A stretch of DNA of 64,000 nt from Chryseobacterium ginsenosidimutans (GTDB lineage Bacteria > Bacteroidota > Bacteroidia > Flavobacteriales > Weeksellaceae). The position numbers and the translations under genes were made by a program. The stretch lies in contig NZ_JANUCO010000001.1 of assembly GCF_024807225.1 (NCBI RefSeq), positions 4,154,001-4,218,000 of the forward strand, written 5' to 3'. Below, in pieces: positions 34,134 to 42,451 of this stretch (position 1 is its first letter; every line of letters begins with the position of its first letter). Under the pieces are notes generated by a model. That model was not told the DNA's origin, ran no database searches, and saw only the letters and a list, made by a program, of their open reading frames with translations.

Positions 34134-34169
34134 AAAAAGCCGACCAAATAAAAATTTGATCGGCTTTTT
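34134..34169. terminator. bidirectional terminator
   Basis: AAAAAGCCGA(c)CAAAT and ATTTG(a)TCGGCTTTTT with a short A loop; sits between the convergent usp gene and the small membrane gene at 34187. Confidence 0.8.
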
Positions 34170-34186
34170 ACTATATAACCAATTAA

Positions 34187-34420
34187 TTAACCTTCTTTTT
34201 TGTAGATATTAGGATCGTAGTAAGGATGCTTACCTTCCGTTGGAGAATAATATTCTTTGTCTTTATCGCCACCTAATGTCACCACCAGTGTATAGCACCA
34301 ATATGTGAATAGTACACAGCAAACAACAAATAGTACCCAGTTTAAAACATTTCCGAAAGTATCATAGAAACCGAAACTCCATTTGAAAACTTTGCTTAAG
34401 AATAGAAAGAAAGACGTCAT
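34187..34420 (-). CDS. small membrane protein (DUF6341-like)
   Basis: A protein of 77 residues with one or two hydrophobic stretches (FYDTFGNVLNWVLFVVCCVL FTYWCYTLV) and a polar tail (EYYSPTEGKHPYYDPNIYKK). It is divergent from the polytopic gene at 34463. In Flavobacteriia a small DUF6341-type protein is often next to a polytopic DUF6427-type protein; size and position match, but the family name is from memory. Confidence 0.6.
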   Translation of the reverse strand: MTSFFLFLSKVFKWSFGFYDTFGNVLNWVLFVVCCVLFTYWCYTLVVTLGGDKDKEYYSPTEGKHPYYDPNIYKKEG

Positions 34421-34462
34421 TATTTTCCTTTTTTAAATTAACTTTGTACAAATTTATAAAAA

Positions 34463-35368
34463 ATGTTTAGATTACTTTCAAAAGAAAGCAATATTTTTTC
34501 AATTCCTGTTTATATTGGTTTTCTTCTGTTAATAGTAATAACTTTTAACTTTTTGAATTTCAACACTTATGAGGGTGTTATTGCAGGTATTACTTTTTTT
34601 GGAATTGCCTTAGGATATTTTTGTTTTCATAGCATTGCTCTGAATTATCAGACGCATTTGCCTTTATTTTTGTATACATTTTTTATTTTTGGACTTTATC
34701 CGGGAAATTTAGACATCGGACTTGCGGTTTCTTTATTGACCAATTCGTTTCTTTTGCTACTTCTTACAAGTACCAATGAAGATATCAGGAAAAAGTCTTA
34801 CGTTTTGGTAGGTTCTATTGTAGCGCTGAATTTTATTTTTCTTCCTACAACCTGGCCGATGGCGATTTTTGTGCTCATCCACGTGGTTGCCACTTCGGAA
34901 AGAATAGGATTAAATATTTTCAGGTTTTTATTGGGGGTGATTTTAATAGCATTCAGTTATTTTTCAATCATGTTTTTCATGAATTTTACGACTTGGAATA
35001 TGGATTATTTCCCTTTCGCAAATATGAAAATAATAACAGATTATGAATCATTATTAACTTTAATTCCTATTGTTTTAATGCTGATTTATGCAGTGTATGA
35101 CCATTTTAAAAATTATAATAAAAAGAGTCCGATAAGCAGATACAAATACACTTTCTTATTGGTTTTCTCTGTAGCACAGCTGGTTACTATTATTCTTTAT
35201 ATGAATAAAAGTTATGAATATTTGCTGCTTCTTGCCTTTCCGTCGACCATTATTATCAGCCGAATGCTGAAATTTTTGCCGAAATACTGGATGCAGGAAG
35301 TGAGCTTATGGTTGATTATTTTTAGTTTAGTCGGTTTTAAAGCCGTAACTTATTTTGATTTATTTTAA
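34463..35368 (+). CDS. polytopic membrane protein (DUF6427-like)
   Basis: A protein of 301 residues with about nine to ten hydrophobic helices and few charged residues. It begins MFRLLSKESNIFSIPVYIGF and has conserved-looking FLPTTWPMAIFVLIHV and LLLLAFPSTIIISRMLKFLP. No enzyme motif. Layout fits the DUF6427 family of Bacteroidota, whose function is unknown. The DUF3109 gene follows 6 bases later, so they probably form an operon. Confidence 0.7.
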   Translation: MFRLLSKESNIFSIPVYIGFLLLIVITFNFLNFNTYEGVIAGITFFGIALGYFCFHSIALNYQTHLPLFLYTFFIFGLYPGNLDIGLAVSLLTNSFLLLLLTSTNEDIRKKSYVLVGSIVALNFIFLPTTWPMAIFVLIHVVATSERIGLNIFRFLLGVILIAFSYFSIMFFMNFTTWNMDYFPFANMKIITDYESLLTLIPIVLMLIYAVYDHFKNYNKKSPISRYKYTFLLVFSVAQLVTIILYMNKSYEYLLLLAFPSTIIISRMLKFLPKYWMQEVSLWLIIFSLVGFKAVTYFDLF

Positions 35369-35374
35369 AAGATT

Positions 35375-35959
35375 ATGATTCAGATAGATGATAAATTGAT
35401 CTCCGAAGATATTTTTTCTGAAGAGTTTGTTTGCAACCTTTCGAAATGTAAAGGTGCATGTTGCGTGGAAGGAGATGTAGGCGCTCCGTTGGATAAAAAC
35501 GAATTGGAAATTTTAGATAGTATTTTTGATAAAGTGAAGCCTTATCTTACCCAAGAAGGCATAGAATCTATTGAAAAAATCGGAACCTGGACAACCGATC
35601 CGATCGACGGAATGTACGTAACACCAATGGTGGAAAACCGTGAATGCGCTTATGTAACTTATGACGAAAGAGGGATTACAAAATGCGGAATCGAAAAAGC
35701 CTATGAAGATGGCGCAATCGATTGGCAAAAACCTATTTCGTGCCACCTCTACCCAATTCGTGTGACGGAATATTCTACTTTTAAAGCCTTAAATTATCAC
35801 GAATGGGATGTCTGCGACGATGCCTGTGCTTTAGGAAAAGAATTGCAGGTTCCTATTTATAAATTCCTGAAAAATCCTTTGATCAGAAAATATGGTGAAG
35901 AATTTTACGGTGTCTTAAGTGAAGTTGCCGAAGAATGGAAAAAAGAATACGGATCTTGA
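35375..35959 (+). CDS. DUF3109 family cysteine-rich protein
   Basis: A protein of 194 residues. Cysteines are arranged as CNLSKCKGACC near residue 20, then single Cys in NRECAYV, TKCGIEKA, SCHLYPIRV and CDDACALGK. This fits DUF3109, related to YkgJ-type Fe-S or metal-binding proteins. VDVI-type membrane parts are absent, so it is cytoplasmic. Function is unknown in the family. It follows the membrane gene by 6 bases. Confidence 0.9.
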   Translation: MIQIDDKLISEDIFSEEFVCNLSKCKGACCVEGDVGAPLDKNELEILDSIFDKVKPYLTQEGIESIEKIGTWTTDPIDGMYVTPMVENRECAYVTYDERGITKCGIEKAYEDGAIDWQKPISCHLYPIRVTEYSTFKALNYHEWDVCDDACALGKELQVPIYKFLKNPLIRKYGEEFYGVLSEVAEEWKKEYGS

Positions 35960-36040
35960 TTGGGTTTGAGAGTATGAGTGTTTTAGTGTATATGAGTTTT
36001 TGCTTATTAATTTGAGATAAAAATCATATTAAAATAAACA

Positions 36041-36072
36041 AAACCGTCCCGTAAAATATTACGGGACGGTTT
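36041..36072. terminator. bidirectional terminator
   Basis: AAACCGTCCCGTAA, loop AATA, TTACGGGACGGTTT, then TT. Fourteen-base perfect stem between the DUF3109 gene and the convergent M16 gene. Confidence 0.9.
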
Positions 36073-36093
36073 TTATTTTCAATGAAAAATTGA

Positions 36094-38953
36094 TTAGTTT
36101 GCTGCTCCTTTTACAGTGGCAGTTTCTACTTTCGTTTCACTTTTTTTGGTATTTTCCCAACCGTCTTCCGGCATCAATGTCGCTACGATTCTACCTTTTG
36201 TAAGATATTTCTTCGCAACATCCTGAAGGTCTTTCACCGTTAATGCTTTTACTTTTTCCTGATAATTCAGGATTTCGTATTTATCACTTCCGTCTAATTG
36301 ATTTCTTGTTAAACTACTCATCCAGAAAGAATTGTCTCTCAGACTTGTTTTATAGTCGTTGAATTCTCCTTCTTTATATTTATCAAGATCTTTTTGTTCA
36401 GGGCCTTTGTCGATTAATTTTTGAACTTCCGTGATCGCGCTTTTCGTTAATTTATCCGCATTTTCAGGACCACAAGGGAAACTCACACTAAAACTGTACG
36501 TGCTGTAAGGAACTTTATTCATATTTCCTCTCGCTCCACCACCGTAAATTCCGCTTTCGTCTTCCCTTAATTTTTCGATTACTTTAATCGTAGCTACTTC
36601 TCCCAAAGCTCTTAAAGCCAATGCTTCTTTTTCATTATAAGGAGTTTCTCCGGCGTAAGAAATCGTTACCATACTTTTAGGATCTTTTCCTTTTTTGTAT
36701 GTTTTTGTGAAATCTCCGGTCGTTTGTCTGTAGCCTGTATCCTTGAAATTCGTCGCTTTTCCTGTTGACGGAAGACTTGCGATATACTGCAACACTTCAT
36801 TTTTAAATTTAGCTTCATCAATATTTCCTACAAAATAGAACTGGAAGTTTCCTGCATTCGCGAATTTATCTTTATAAATGTCGTATGCTTTTTTATAATC
36901 CGTATTTGCCCACTCTTTCTCCATCGGAATAATCCCAATAAATCTCGGATTTTTCTGATTCATGAATTTCGCATGCTCACTTGAGAAATAAAACTGAGGG
37001 TTAGACAACAAGTTATCCAACATCGCCGACTGTTTTGTTTTATAAGCATTAAATGATTCAGGGTTATAATTTAATCCCGTAAAATAAGCATACATCAATT
37101 CCAATGCTGTTCCTAAATCTTTTTGAGTCGTTCTTCCGGAAACTCCTTCAAACAAAGGCGTCACAGAAGCATTTACATTTACCTGTTTTCCTGCTAAATA
37201 ATTAGTAAGATCAGACTTTGAAAAACCATTTACTCCGGCTTCAGACAAAGCAGCAAATGCAAACTGAGTTTTGTTAAAATCTGCATCCGAAATCAAAGAA
37301 CTTCCGCCCATACTTCTTCCTGAGAAAACAATTTCGTCATCTTTAAAGTCGGTTTTTTTGAACGTCACTTTTGCGCCGTTGCTCAATGTCCAGGTTGTTG
37401 TTCCCAGTTTTGCATCGGTTTCGGTTTTAGCAATTTTACCTTCAGATTTGAAAGGTTTTACTAAATTTTTAATCGTTGCTTTTTCTTCATAAGGCTTAAG
37501 ATCTGCCATTTTCACTCCTTCGAAAGTATTCATTACCATTGCTTCCGTCGGCATGGTCACGTTATCTTTTTTAGGACCCGTAATTACGACTACTCTGCTG
37601 TCATCTTTTACAAATTTTTTAATGATCTCATTCGTTTGAGCTAATGTTATAGAAGGCAAGAATTTCTTAGTATCTTCATATTCCCATGCAATTCCCGGCA
37701 TTGGTTCCTGCTCAAGAAAGTTTCTTACATATTCATCCACCAACATATCGCTTTCTGTTTTATCACGATTGTTGTAAGTTTCTTTCCATACTAGATAAAA
37801 CCTGTGATTTTGCTCTGTCTAATTCTGTCTGCGTAAATCCGAATCTTTTTGCTCTTTCCGTTTCTTCCAAAAGAACTTTCAAAGCGCTAAGCTGATTTCC
37901 TTCTTTTACCATAGCAAATCCCTGAAAACCTTCTTTGCTTCTCGCATACGTTCCGCCATGATACACAGAACCGTAAGTAAAAGGAGGATTTGTAGAATTT
38001 ACCAATTCACCCAGCCTATTATTCAACATCGTTGTTGTGATTTGCTCAACAAGACTTTGGTTGTATTGCTCCACCGTAACGTCCGGTTGATACGCCTCAG
38101 AATCTTTCATGATAAACTGTACCATTGAGTTCGTAGCATCAGGATCTGTTTCGATCGCTACTAAAGTTTCCTTATGATTCGGTAAATCGAAAGTTTTTCT
38201 TTCTTTTGGCTTTGAAGGATTTTTATACTTGCTGAAATTTTCTTTAATTTTCTTTTCAACTTCATCCACATTGATGTCTCCCACGACAACAATCGCCATC
38301 AAATCTGGTCTGTACCAGTCTGTGTGGAATTGTCTTATCACATCCGGTTTAAAGTTTTCCAGCACATCTTTCTTACCAATCGGAAGTCTGTTGGCGTACT
38401 GAGAATTGTACAATAATTTCGGAAGATATTTGTCCGACATTCTTTTATCAGCTCCCAACCCCAATCTTAATTCTTCCAAAACGACGCCTCTTTCTTTGTT
38501 GATTTGTTCATCAGAAAGTGTAGCGTTAAAAGCCCAGTCTTCCATTACTTTCAGACCTGCATCAAGATTTCCGGGTTTGTCTAAAGGAACCGGAAGCATG
38601 TAAACCGTCTCGTCAAAACTCGTGTAAGCATTAAGGTGTTGCCCGAATTTCACCCCGATTGACTGTAGAAAATCGACCAACTTGTTATCAGGAAAATTCT
38701 TTGTCCCATTGAAGTTCATGTGCTCCATAAAGTGAGCCAGACCTCGCTGGTTTTCATCCTCAAGAATAGATCCCGCATTGATTGCCAATCTGAAATCTAC
38801 TTTCTTTTCCGGTAAATTATTTTTTTTGATATAGTACTTCATTCCGTTCGAAAGAGTACCTGTTTTTACAGAAGCATCCATCGGAATACTCTGTGCAAAA
38901 CCATTTGCAGACATCAGGACGACCACTGCAAGTGACGAAAGCATTTTTTTCAT
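36094..38953 (-). pseudogene. M16 family zinc metallopeptidase (insulinase-like), frameshifted
   Basis: The N-terminal frame (38953-37763) has a signal peptide (MKKMLSSLAVVVLMSANGFA), the inverted zinc motif HFMEH at residues 74-78 and the downstream Glu in VLEELRLG. It ends after LSSMERN; the continuation (NNRDKTESDMLVDEYVRNFL) is one base later and runs to 36094. One base removed near 37776-37782 joins them, giving about 952 residues with two M16 lobes, the second with FKKTDFKDDEIVFSGRSMGG. Periplasmic peptide degradation is the likely role. The LolA-like gene lies upstream on the same strand. Confidence 0.93.
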
Positions 38954-39365
38954 AGTTGTTTGGATTATTAATTTTTATAGTTCAAAAATATAGTTTATTC
39001 ACTAAACGAGGAAATGTATGGAATAGTATTTAAAGTTAAAATTAAGTTAAATATTATTAAATCACATATCCCTAACAAATCAGCATATTTTGTATTGAAA
39101 AGATTATTGATAAATAGTATTTAGAACTATAAATTGTTATTTATTTATAGAAAAGATTATACTTGTGAAAGAATTGGAAAATGAACCCCGAAAGATTCCA
39201 GCATAGAATAAAGTGTATTTTTTCATCAATTTGTTTTTGTTTTGATAAAAGTATCATTAATTAGAATACAGAGATATTTTTTGCTAGTTAAACTTAAGTT
39301 AAATATTATCAGATAACGAAAAAAGCCAGACAATGTCTGGCTTTTATATGTTAAATCGGTAGTTT
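38954..39365. other. spacer without a gene, carrying a 24-bp direct repeat
   Basis: AGTTAAAATTAAGTTAAATA followed by TTAT at 39034-39057 recurs with one change at 39286-39309 (AGTTAAACTTAAGTTAAATA, TTAT). No frame of interest lies between them; very AT-rich. Confidence 0.7.
39321..39345 (-). terminator. Rho-independent terminator of the LolA-like gene
   Basis: AAAAGCCAGACA, one-base centre, TGTCTGGCTTTT, followed on the minus strand by TTCG; compact and GC-rich in the stem. Confidence 0.8.
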
Positions 39366-40052
39366 CTATTTAAAATCTGCATCTGAAACTCCAGAATTGA
39401 TGGTAACTTTCGTAGTTTTAATCGTTACTTTCTGTCCGTTTCCTTCGGCTTCAATTTCTGATGGGAACTGTACTCCATCCACAGTCATATAGCTTTTTAC
39501 AGTCGCATTTCCTTCATCTGCAGTAGATTTGTATAATAATCCTGTAGAAGCGTCAAAATAATGCTTTCCTTTATCAGAAGCCAAAACGTTATAATCTTTT
39601 CCGTCGATTTTCTCAACAGTTACCGTTGGGAAGTTGGCTGCGTCATATCCTAAAGCATCCATAACTTTACTTTTCTTTAATTCTCCAATTTTATCAGCAG
39701 GAATATCCATTTTCTGACCTCCTTGTTCGAAATATCCTTTCTCACCATCAAAAAACTGAATCATTTTTTGTCCCATTACAGACTGCTCAGATTTGAATTT
39801 ATTCCCCATCTTTTTAGTAGTCATACTAATTTCCATACCCTGTACAGAAAGTGTATTATCGGTAATGGTAGATTTTATAGCTTCTAATTTTTCTTTCCCA
39901 CCAAGAGCAGTAAGATAGTTGTTAATAACATCTTTAGAAGTTAATTTTGATTTTACAGCTTCCGTTTTAGCGGGAGCAACAGCTTTTTTTTGTGCAGCTA
40001 CCGAAGTAGAAAAAAGCACAACGCAAAAAAACGGAATGATGATCTTTTTCAT
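39366..40052 (-). CDS. LolA-like outer-membrane lipoprotein-sorting type protein
   Basis: A protein of 228 residues with a signal peptide (MKKIIIPFFCVVLFSTSVAA) and an Ala/Lys-rich linker to about residue 40. The rest resembles LolA/LolB-type folds: VINNYLTALGGKEKLEAIKS, QGMEISMTTKKMGNKFKSEQ, KMIQFFDGEKGYFEQGGQ, and VKSYMTVDGVQFPSEIEAEG. Such domains are found fused to or beside M16 peptidases in Bacteroidota, and here the M16 gene lies next to it. Cargo unknown. Confidence 0.75.
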   Translation of the reverse strand: MKKIIIPFFCVVLFSTSVAAQKKAVAPAKTEAVKSKLTSKDVINNYLTALGGKEKLEAIKSTITDNTLSVQGMEISMTTKKMGNKFKSEQSVMGQKMIQFFDGEKGYFEQGGQKMDIPADKIGELKKSKVMDALGYDAANFPTVTVEKIDGKDYNVLASDKGKHYFDASTGLLYKSTADEGNATVKSYMTVDGVQFPSEIEAEGNGQKVTIKTTKVTINSGVSDADFK

Positions 40053-40117
40053 ATACTAAGTTTAGTGGCGTAAATATATGAATATTGAACGAATAAAATA
40101 AGAACGTTTTTCAATAA

Positions 40118-40145
40118 AAAAACCACCAAATGATTGGTGGTTTTT
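40118..40145 (-). terminator. Rho-independent terminator of tig
   Basis: AAAAACCACCAA, loop ATGA, TTGGTGGTTTTT; on the minus strand followed by TATTG. Confidence 0.85.
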
Positions 40146-40165
40146 AATATTTATAATAAAATAAA

Positions 40166-41500
40166 TTATTTTTTAAGCTCTTCTAAAAACTCGTCGTGAG
40201 AGATCGCAGTTTCTTTTTTGCTTGCTTTTTCAAGGATAACATCTTTCAGCTTCGTCATAGCAACTTCAGAAGAAATTTGTCTTACCTGCTCTTGGTCTTT
40301 CAACATTTCAACAGCATATTTCTGGATTTCCTCGTCACCTAAGTGGTGGATTCCGTAGATAGCCAATTGATTTCTAACCAATTGCTCAGCTTGTCCTAAA
40401 ACATCAGCATAGTCTAATTGAATTTCGTTTTCACTCATCAATTTACCTTCGATGATCTGGTAAGTCAATTGCTTTTTCTCAGATTCAAGAATTTCTTTTG
40501 CCTGCTCTTCAGATTGGATGTTCTGGTTAGAGAATTGCAACCATTTTACCAAGAAAGCTTCAGGAAGTTTTACTTCTTCTTTTTCAGAAACCTGCTCCAA
40601 TACTTTATTTACAAAGTGAACATCAGCATTTTGTTGGAAATACTCGTCTAGTTCAGTCTTTACTTTTTCTTTAAGCTCTTCTTCAGAACTGATGTTTCCT
40701 TCACCGTATACTTTATCGAAAAGTTCTTGGTTCAGCTCAGCAAGATCCAAAGCATAGAAATCTTTTACCTTTACTTCAACTTCGTTGTGGTGTAAATGCT
40801 CAACTTCTTCTTTAGAGAATCCTAATTCTTTAGCTAATTCTTCGTCACCAGCAAGAGTTTCTTTAGAAACCTTCACAGATCCGTCCATTTTCAAAGCTTT
40901 TACCAATTTGAAAGCTTCTTTGTTTTCACCTGTAACAGTAACGTTCTTTGGTTGGTGGTGGTGCTCTCCTTCAGCTCCTTCTTCTACAACCTGAGAAATC
41001 TCTAAAGCGATATAAGAATCTTTAGTGATTTTATCTTGAGGAACCTGCTCAGCAAAACGCTTCTGCATGTTTTCAATGCTCTTACCAATTTCTTTTTCAG
41101 AAGCTTCTACTTTGTAATGAGGAGCTTCATATTTAGCTAAGTCTATAGTGAATTCAGGCTCATATCCTACCTCGAAACCAACTTCAATTTGATCAGCGTT
41201 GTAGTCTAATTGGTTTACTGGCTGAGGAACAGGCTGACCAACTAATCTTAGTTTGTTGTCATTTACATATCCGTTCAAAGCATCAGAAACCTGCTTGTTG
41301 ATTTCTTCGAAAGCAATACCTGCTTCATATTGTTTTTTAACCATACTCAAAGGCACTTTCCCTTTTCTGAAACCAGGAACTTGTGCATTTTTAGCATAAT
41401 TAATTAATTGTTTCTCAACTTTTTCCTTATAGTCAGATTTTTCCAATGTCACTGTAAGCAATGCACTTACATCATCATGGTTTTTTGCAGTAACCTTCAT
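40166..41500 (-). CDS. tig: trigger factor
   Basis: A protein of 444 residues. It binds the ribosome exit tunnel and shields nascent chains. The ribosome-docking signature is present as VPGFRKGKVP in the N-terminal domain. The central FKBP-like PPIase region (KDSYIALEISQVVEEGAEGE) is degenerate and contains a His-rich loop (GEHHHQPKN), as in other Bacteroidota; the C-terminal chaperone arms are helical. Its -7 box is at 41523-41530. Single gene with its own terminator. Confidence 0.95.
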   Translation of the reverse strand: MKVTAKNHDDVSALLTVTLEKSDYKEKVEKQLINYAKNAQVPGFRKGKVPLSMVKKQYEAGIAFEEINKQVSDALNGYVNDNKLRLVGQPVPQPVNQLDYNADQIEVGFEVGYEPEFTIDLAKYEAPHYKVEASEKEIGKSIENMQKRFAEQVPQDKITKDSYIALEISQVVEEGAEGEHHHQPKNVTVTGENKEAFKLVKALKMDGSVKVSKETLAGDEELAKELGFSKEEVEHLHHNEVEVKVKDFYALDLAELNQELFDKVYGEGNISSEEELKEKVKTELDEYFQQNADVHFVNKVLEQVSEKEEVKLPEAFLVKWLQFSNQNIQSEEQAKEILESEKKQLTYQIIEGKLMSENEIQLDYADVLGQAEQLVRNQLAIYGIHHLGDEEIQKYAVEMLKDQEQVRQISSEVAMTKLKDVILEKASKKETAISHDEFLEELKK

Positions 41501-41522
41501 TATTGATTAAAATTTTAGGTTG

Positions 41523-41530
41523 CAAAAATA
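41523..41530 (-). promoter_or_regulatory. -7 box of tig
   Basis: TATTTTTG on the minus strand, 22 bases before the start; a TTG lies 22 bases further upstream. The rest of the gap 41531-41752 holds no gene, only a short imperfect tandem (GAAGTTGGAGGAAAGAAGTT, then GGAAG) near 41609. Confidence 0.5.
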
Positions 41531-41752
41531 GGAAAATTTTATCAAAATCTATCAATTAAAATCAACTTATACCGCCAAATATTGTTAAATATAAGATTAA
41601 TCGGGCTTGAAGTTGGAGGAAAGAAGTTGGAAGTGACTATTTGGATGTAATTACTGTTCGTTATATAAATTAAGCCATAAAAAAACAATAAAATCAGCTT
41701 AATTACTTCTTCAAACATGAATAAATTCCTTATTCATTAACTCAGATAAATA

Positions 41753-41782
41753 AAAAACCACCGAAAAAATTCAGTGGCTTTG
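41753..41782 (-). terminator. terminator of the lipoprotein gene at 41803
   Basis: AACCACcGAA and TTCAGTGGCTT can pair with one or two mismatches; T6 follows on the minus strand. Confidence 0.55.
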
Positions 41783-41802
41783 TTAACAAGATTAAAGATA
41801 TA

Positions 41803-42399
41803 TTAATTAATAATATTATAATTTGCCTGAGCGTCGGTTTCACCTCCGGTTTGTTTTCCGAAAATAATACCGTTACCGCTTGCCTGAGAATCTTCCGAAA
41901 CTGTTGCCGGCTCATGATAAAGGGTAAAAATCAGCTGGCTTGTTGCCGCAGGATTTTTAATGGCTTTGTTCACCACCCATTCTGTTTTCAACCCTACACG
42001 TTTTCCATCTGCTCTTGTAGAAGTAGCATCGTCTGTACGAGTTAAAACAATGTCGGAATTAGGAAAATTGAAAACTAAAAAGTGCTCGTCTTTTGCGTCT
42101 CTGATTTCCTGTGTAGCATCATCATTTCCATTTTTAAACTCTGCAATTACTTCATACGTTTTTCCGTCTTCCAGCTTAATAGATTGAGCTCCACCGGCTC
42201 CCATACTGTAATTATATGGTATTGCTGTAGCCGTACTTCCCGGTGAAATATCTCTTACTTTTAAAATAATATTCGTAAGATCCTCCTGTGGAAGGTCATC
42301 TTCTGCCGCAGAACCGTCTCTCTGACAAGAAACAACAGTAATTGCGATAAATAAAACAGCTAATAATTTGATTATATTTTTAGTATTGAATACTTTCAT
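41803..42399 (-). CDS. lipoprotein, partner of TonB-dependent receptor
   Basis: A protein of 198 residues with a lipoprotein signal (LLAVLFIAITVVSC, Cys about residue 25) followed by QRDGSAAEDD. The mature part is beta-rich (LTNIILKVRDISPGSTATAI, YEVIAEFKNGNDDATQEIRD, QLIFTLYHEPATVSED). It starts 53 bases after the receptor gene on the same strand, so it is probably a surface or periplasmic partner in uptake. I know of similar lipoproteins in Bacteroidota receptor loci but not their ligand. Confidence 0.75.
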   Translation of the reverse strand: MKVFNTKNIIKLLAVLFIAITVVSCQRDGSAAEDDLPQEDLTNIILKVRDISPGSTATAIPYNYSMGAGGAQSIKLEDGKTYEVIAEFKNGNDDATQEIRDAKDEHFLVFNFPNSDIVLTRTDDATSTRADGKRVGLKTEWVVNKAIKNPAATSQLIFTLYHEPATVSEDSQASGNGIIFGKQTGGETDAQANYNIIN

Positions 42400-42451
42400 T
42401 TTTGTAAAATTTTAAGATTGTAAATTTTGTTTTAATAATTTTCTGAAGACT

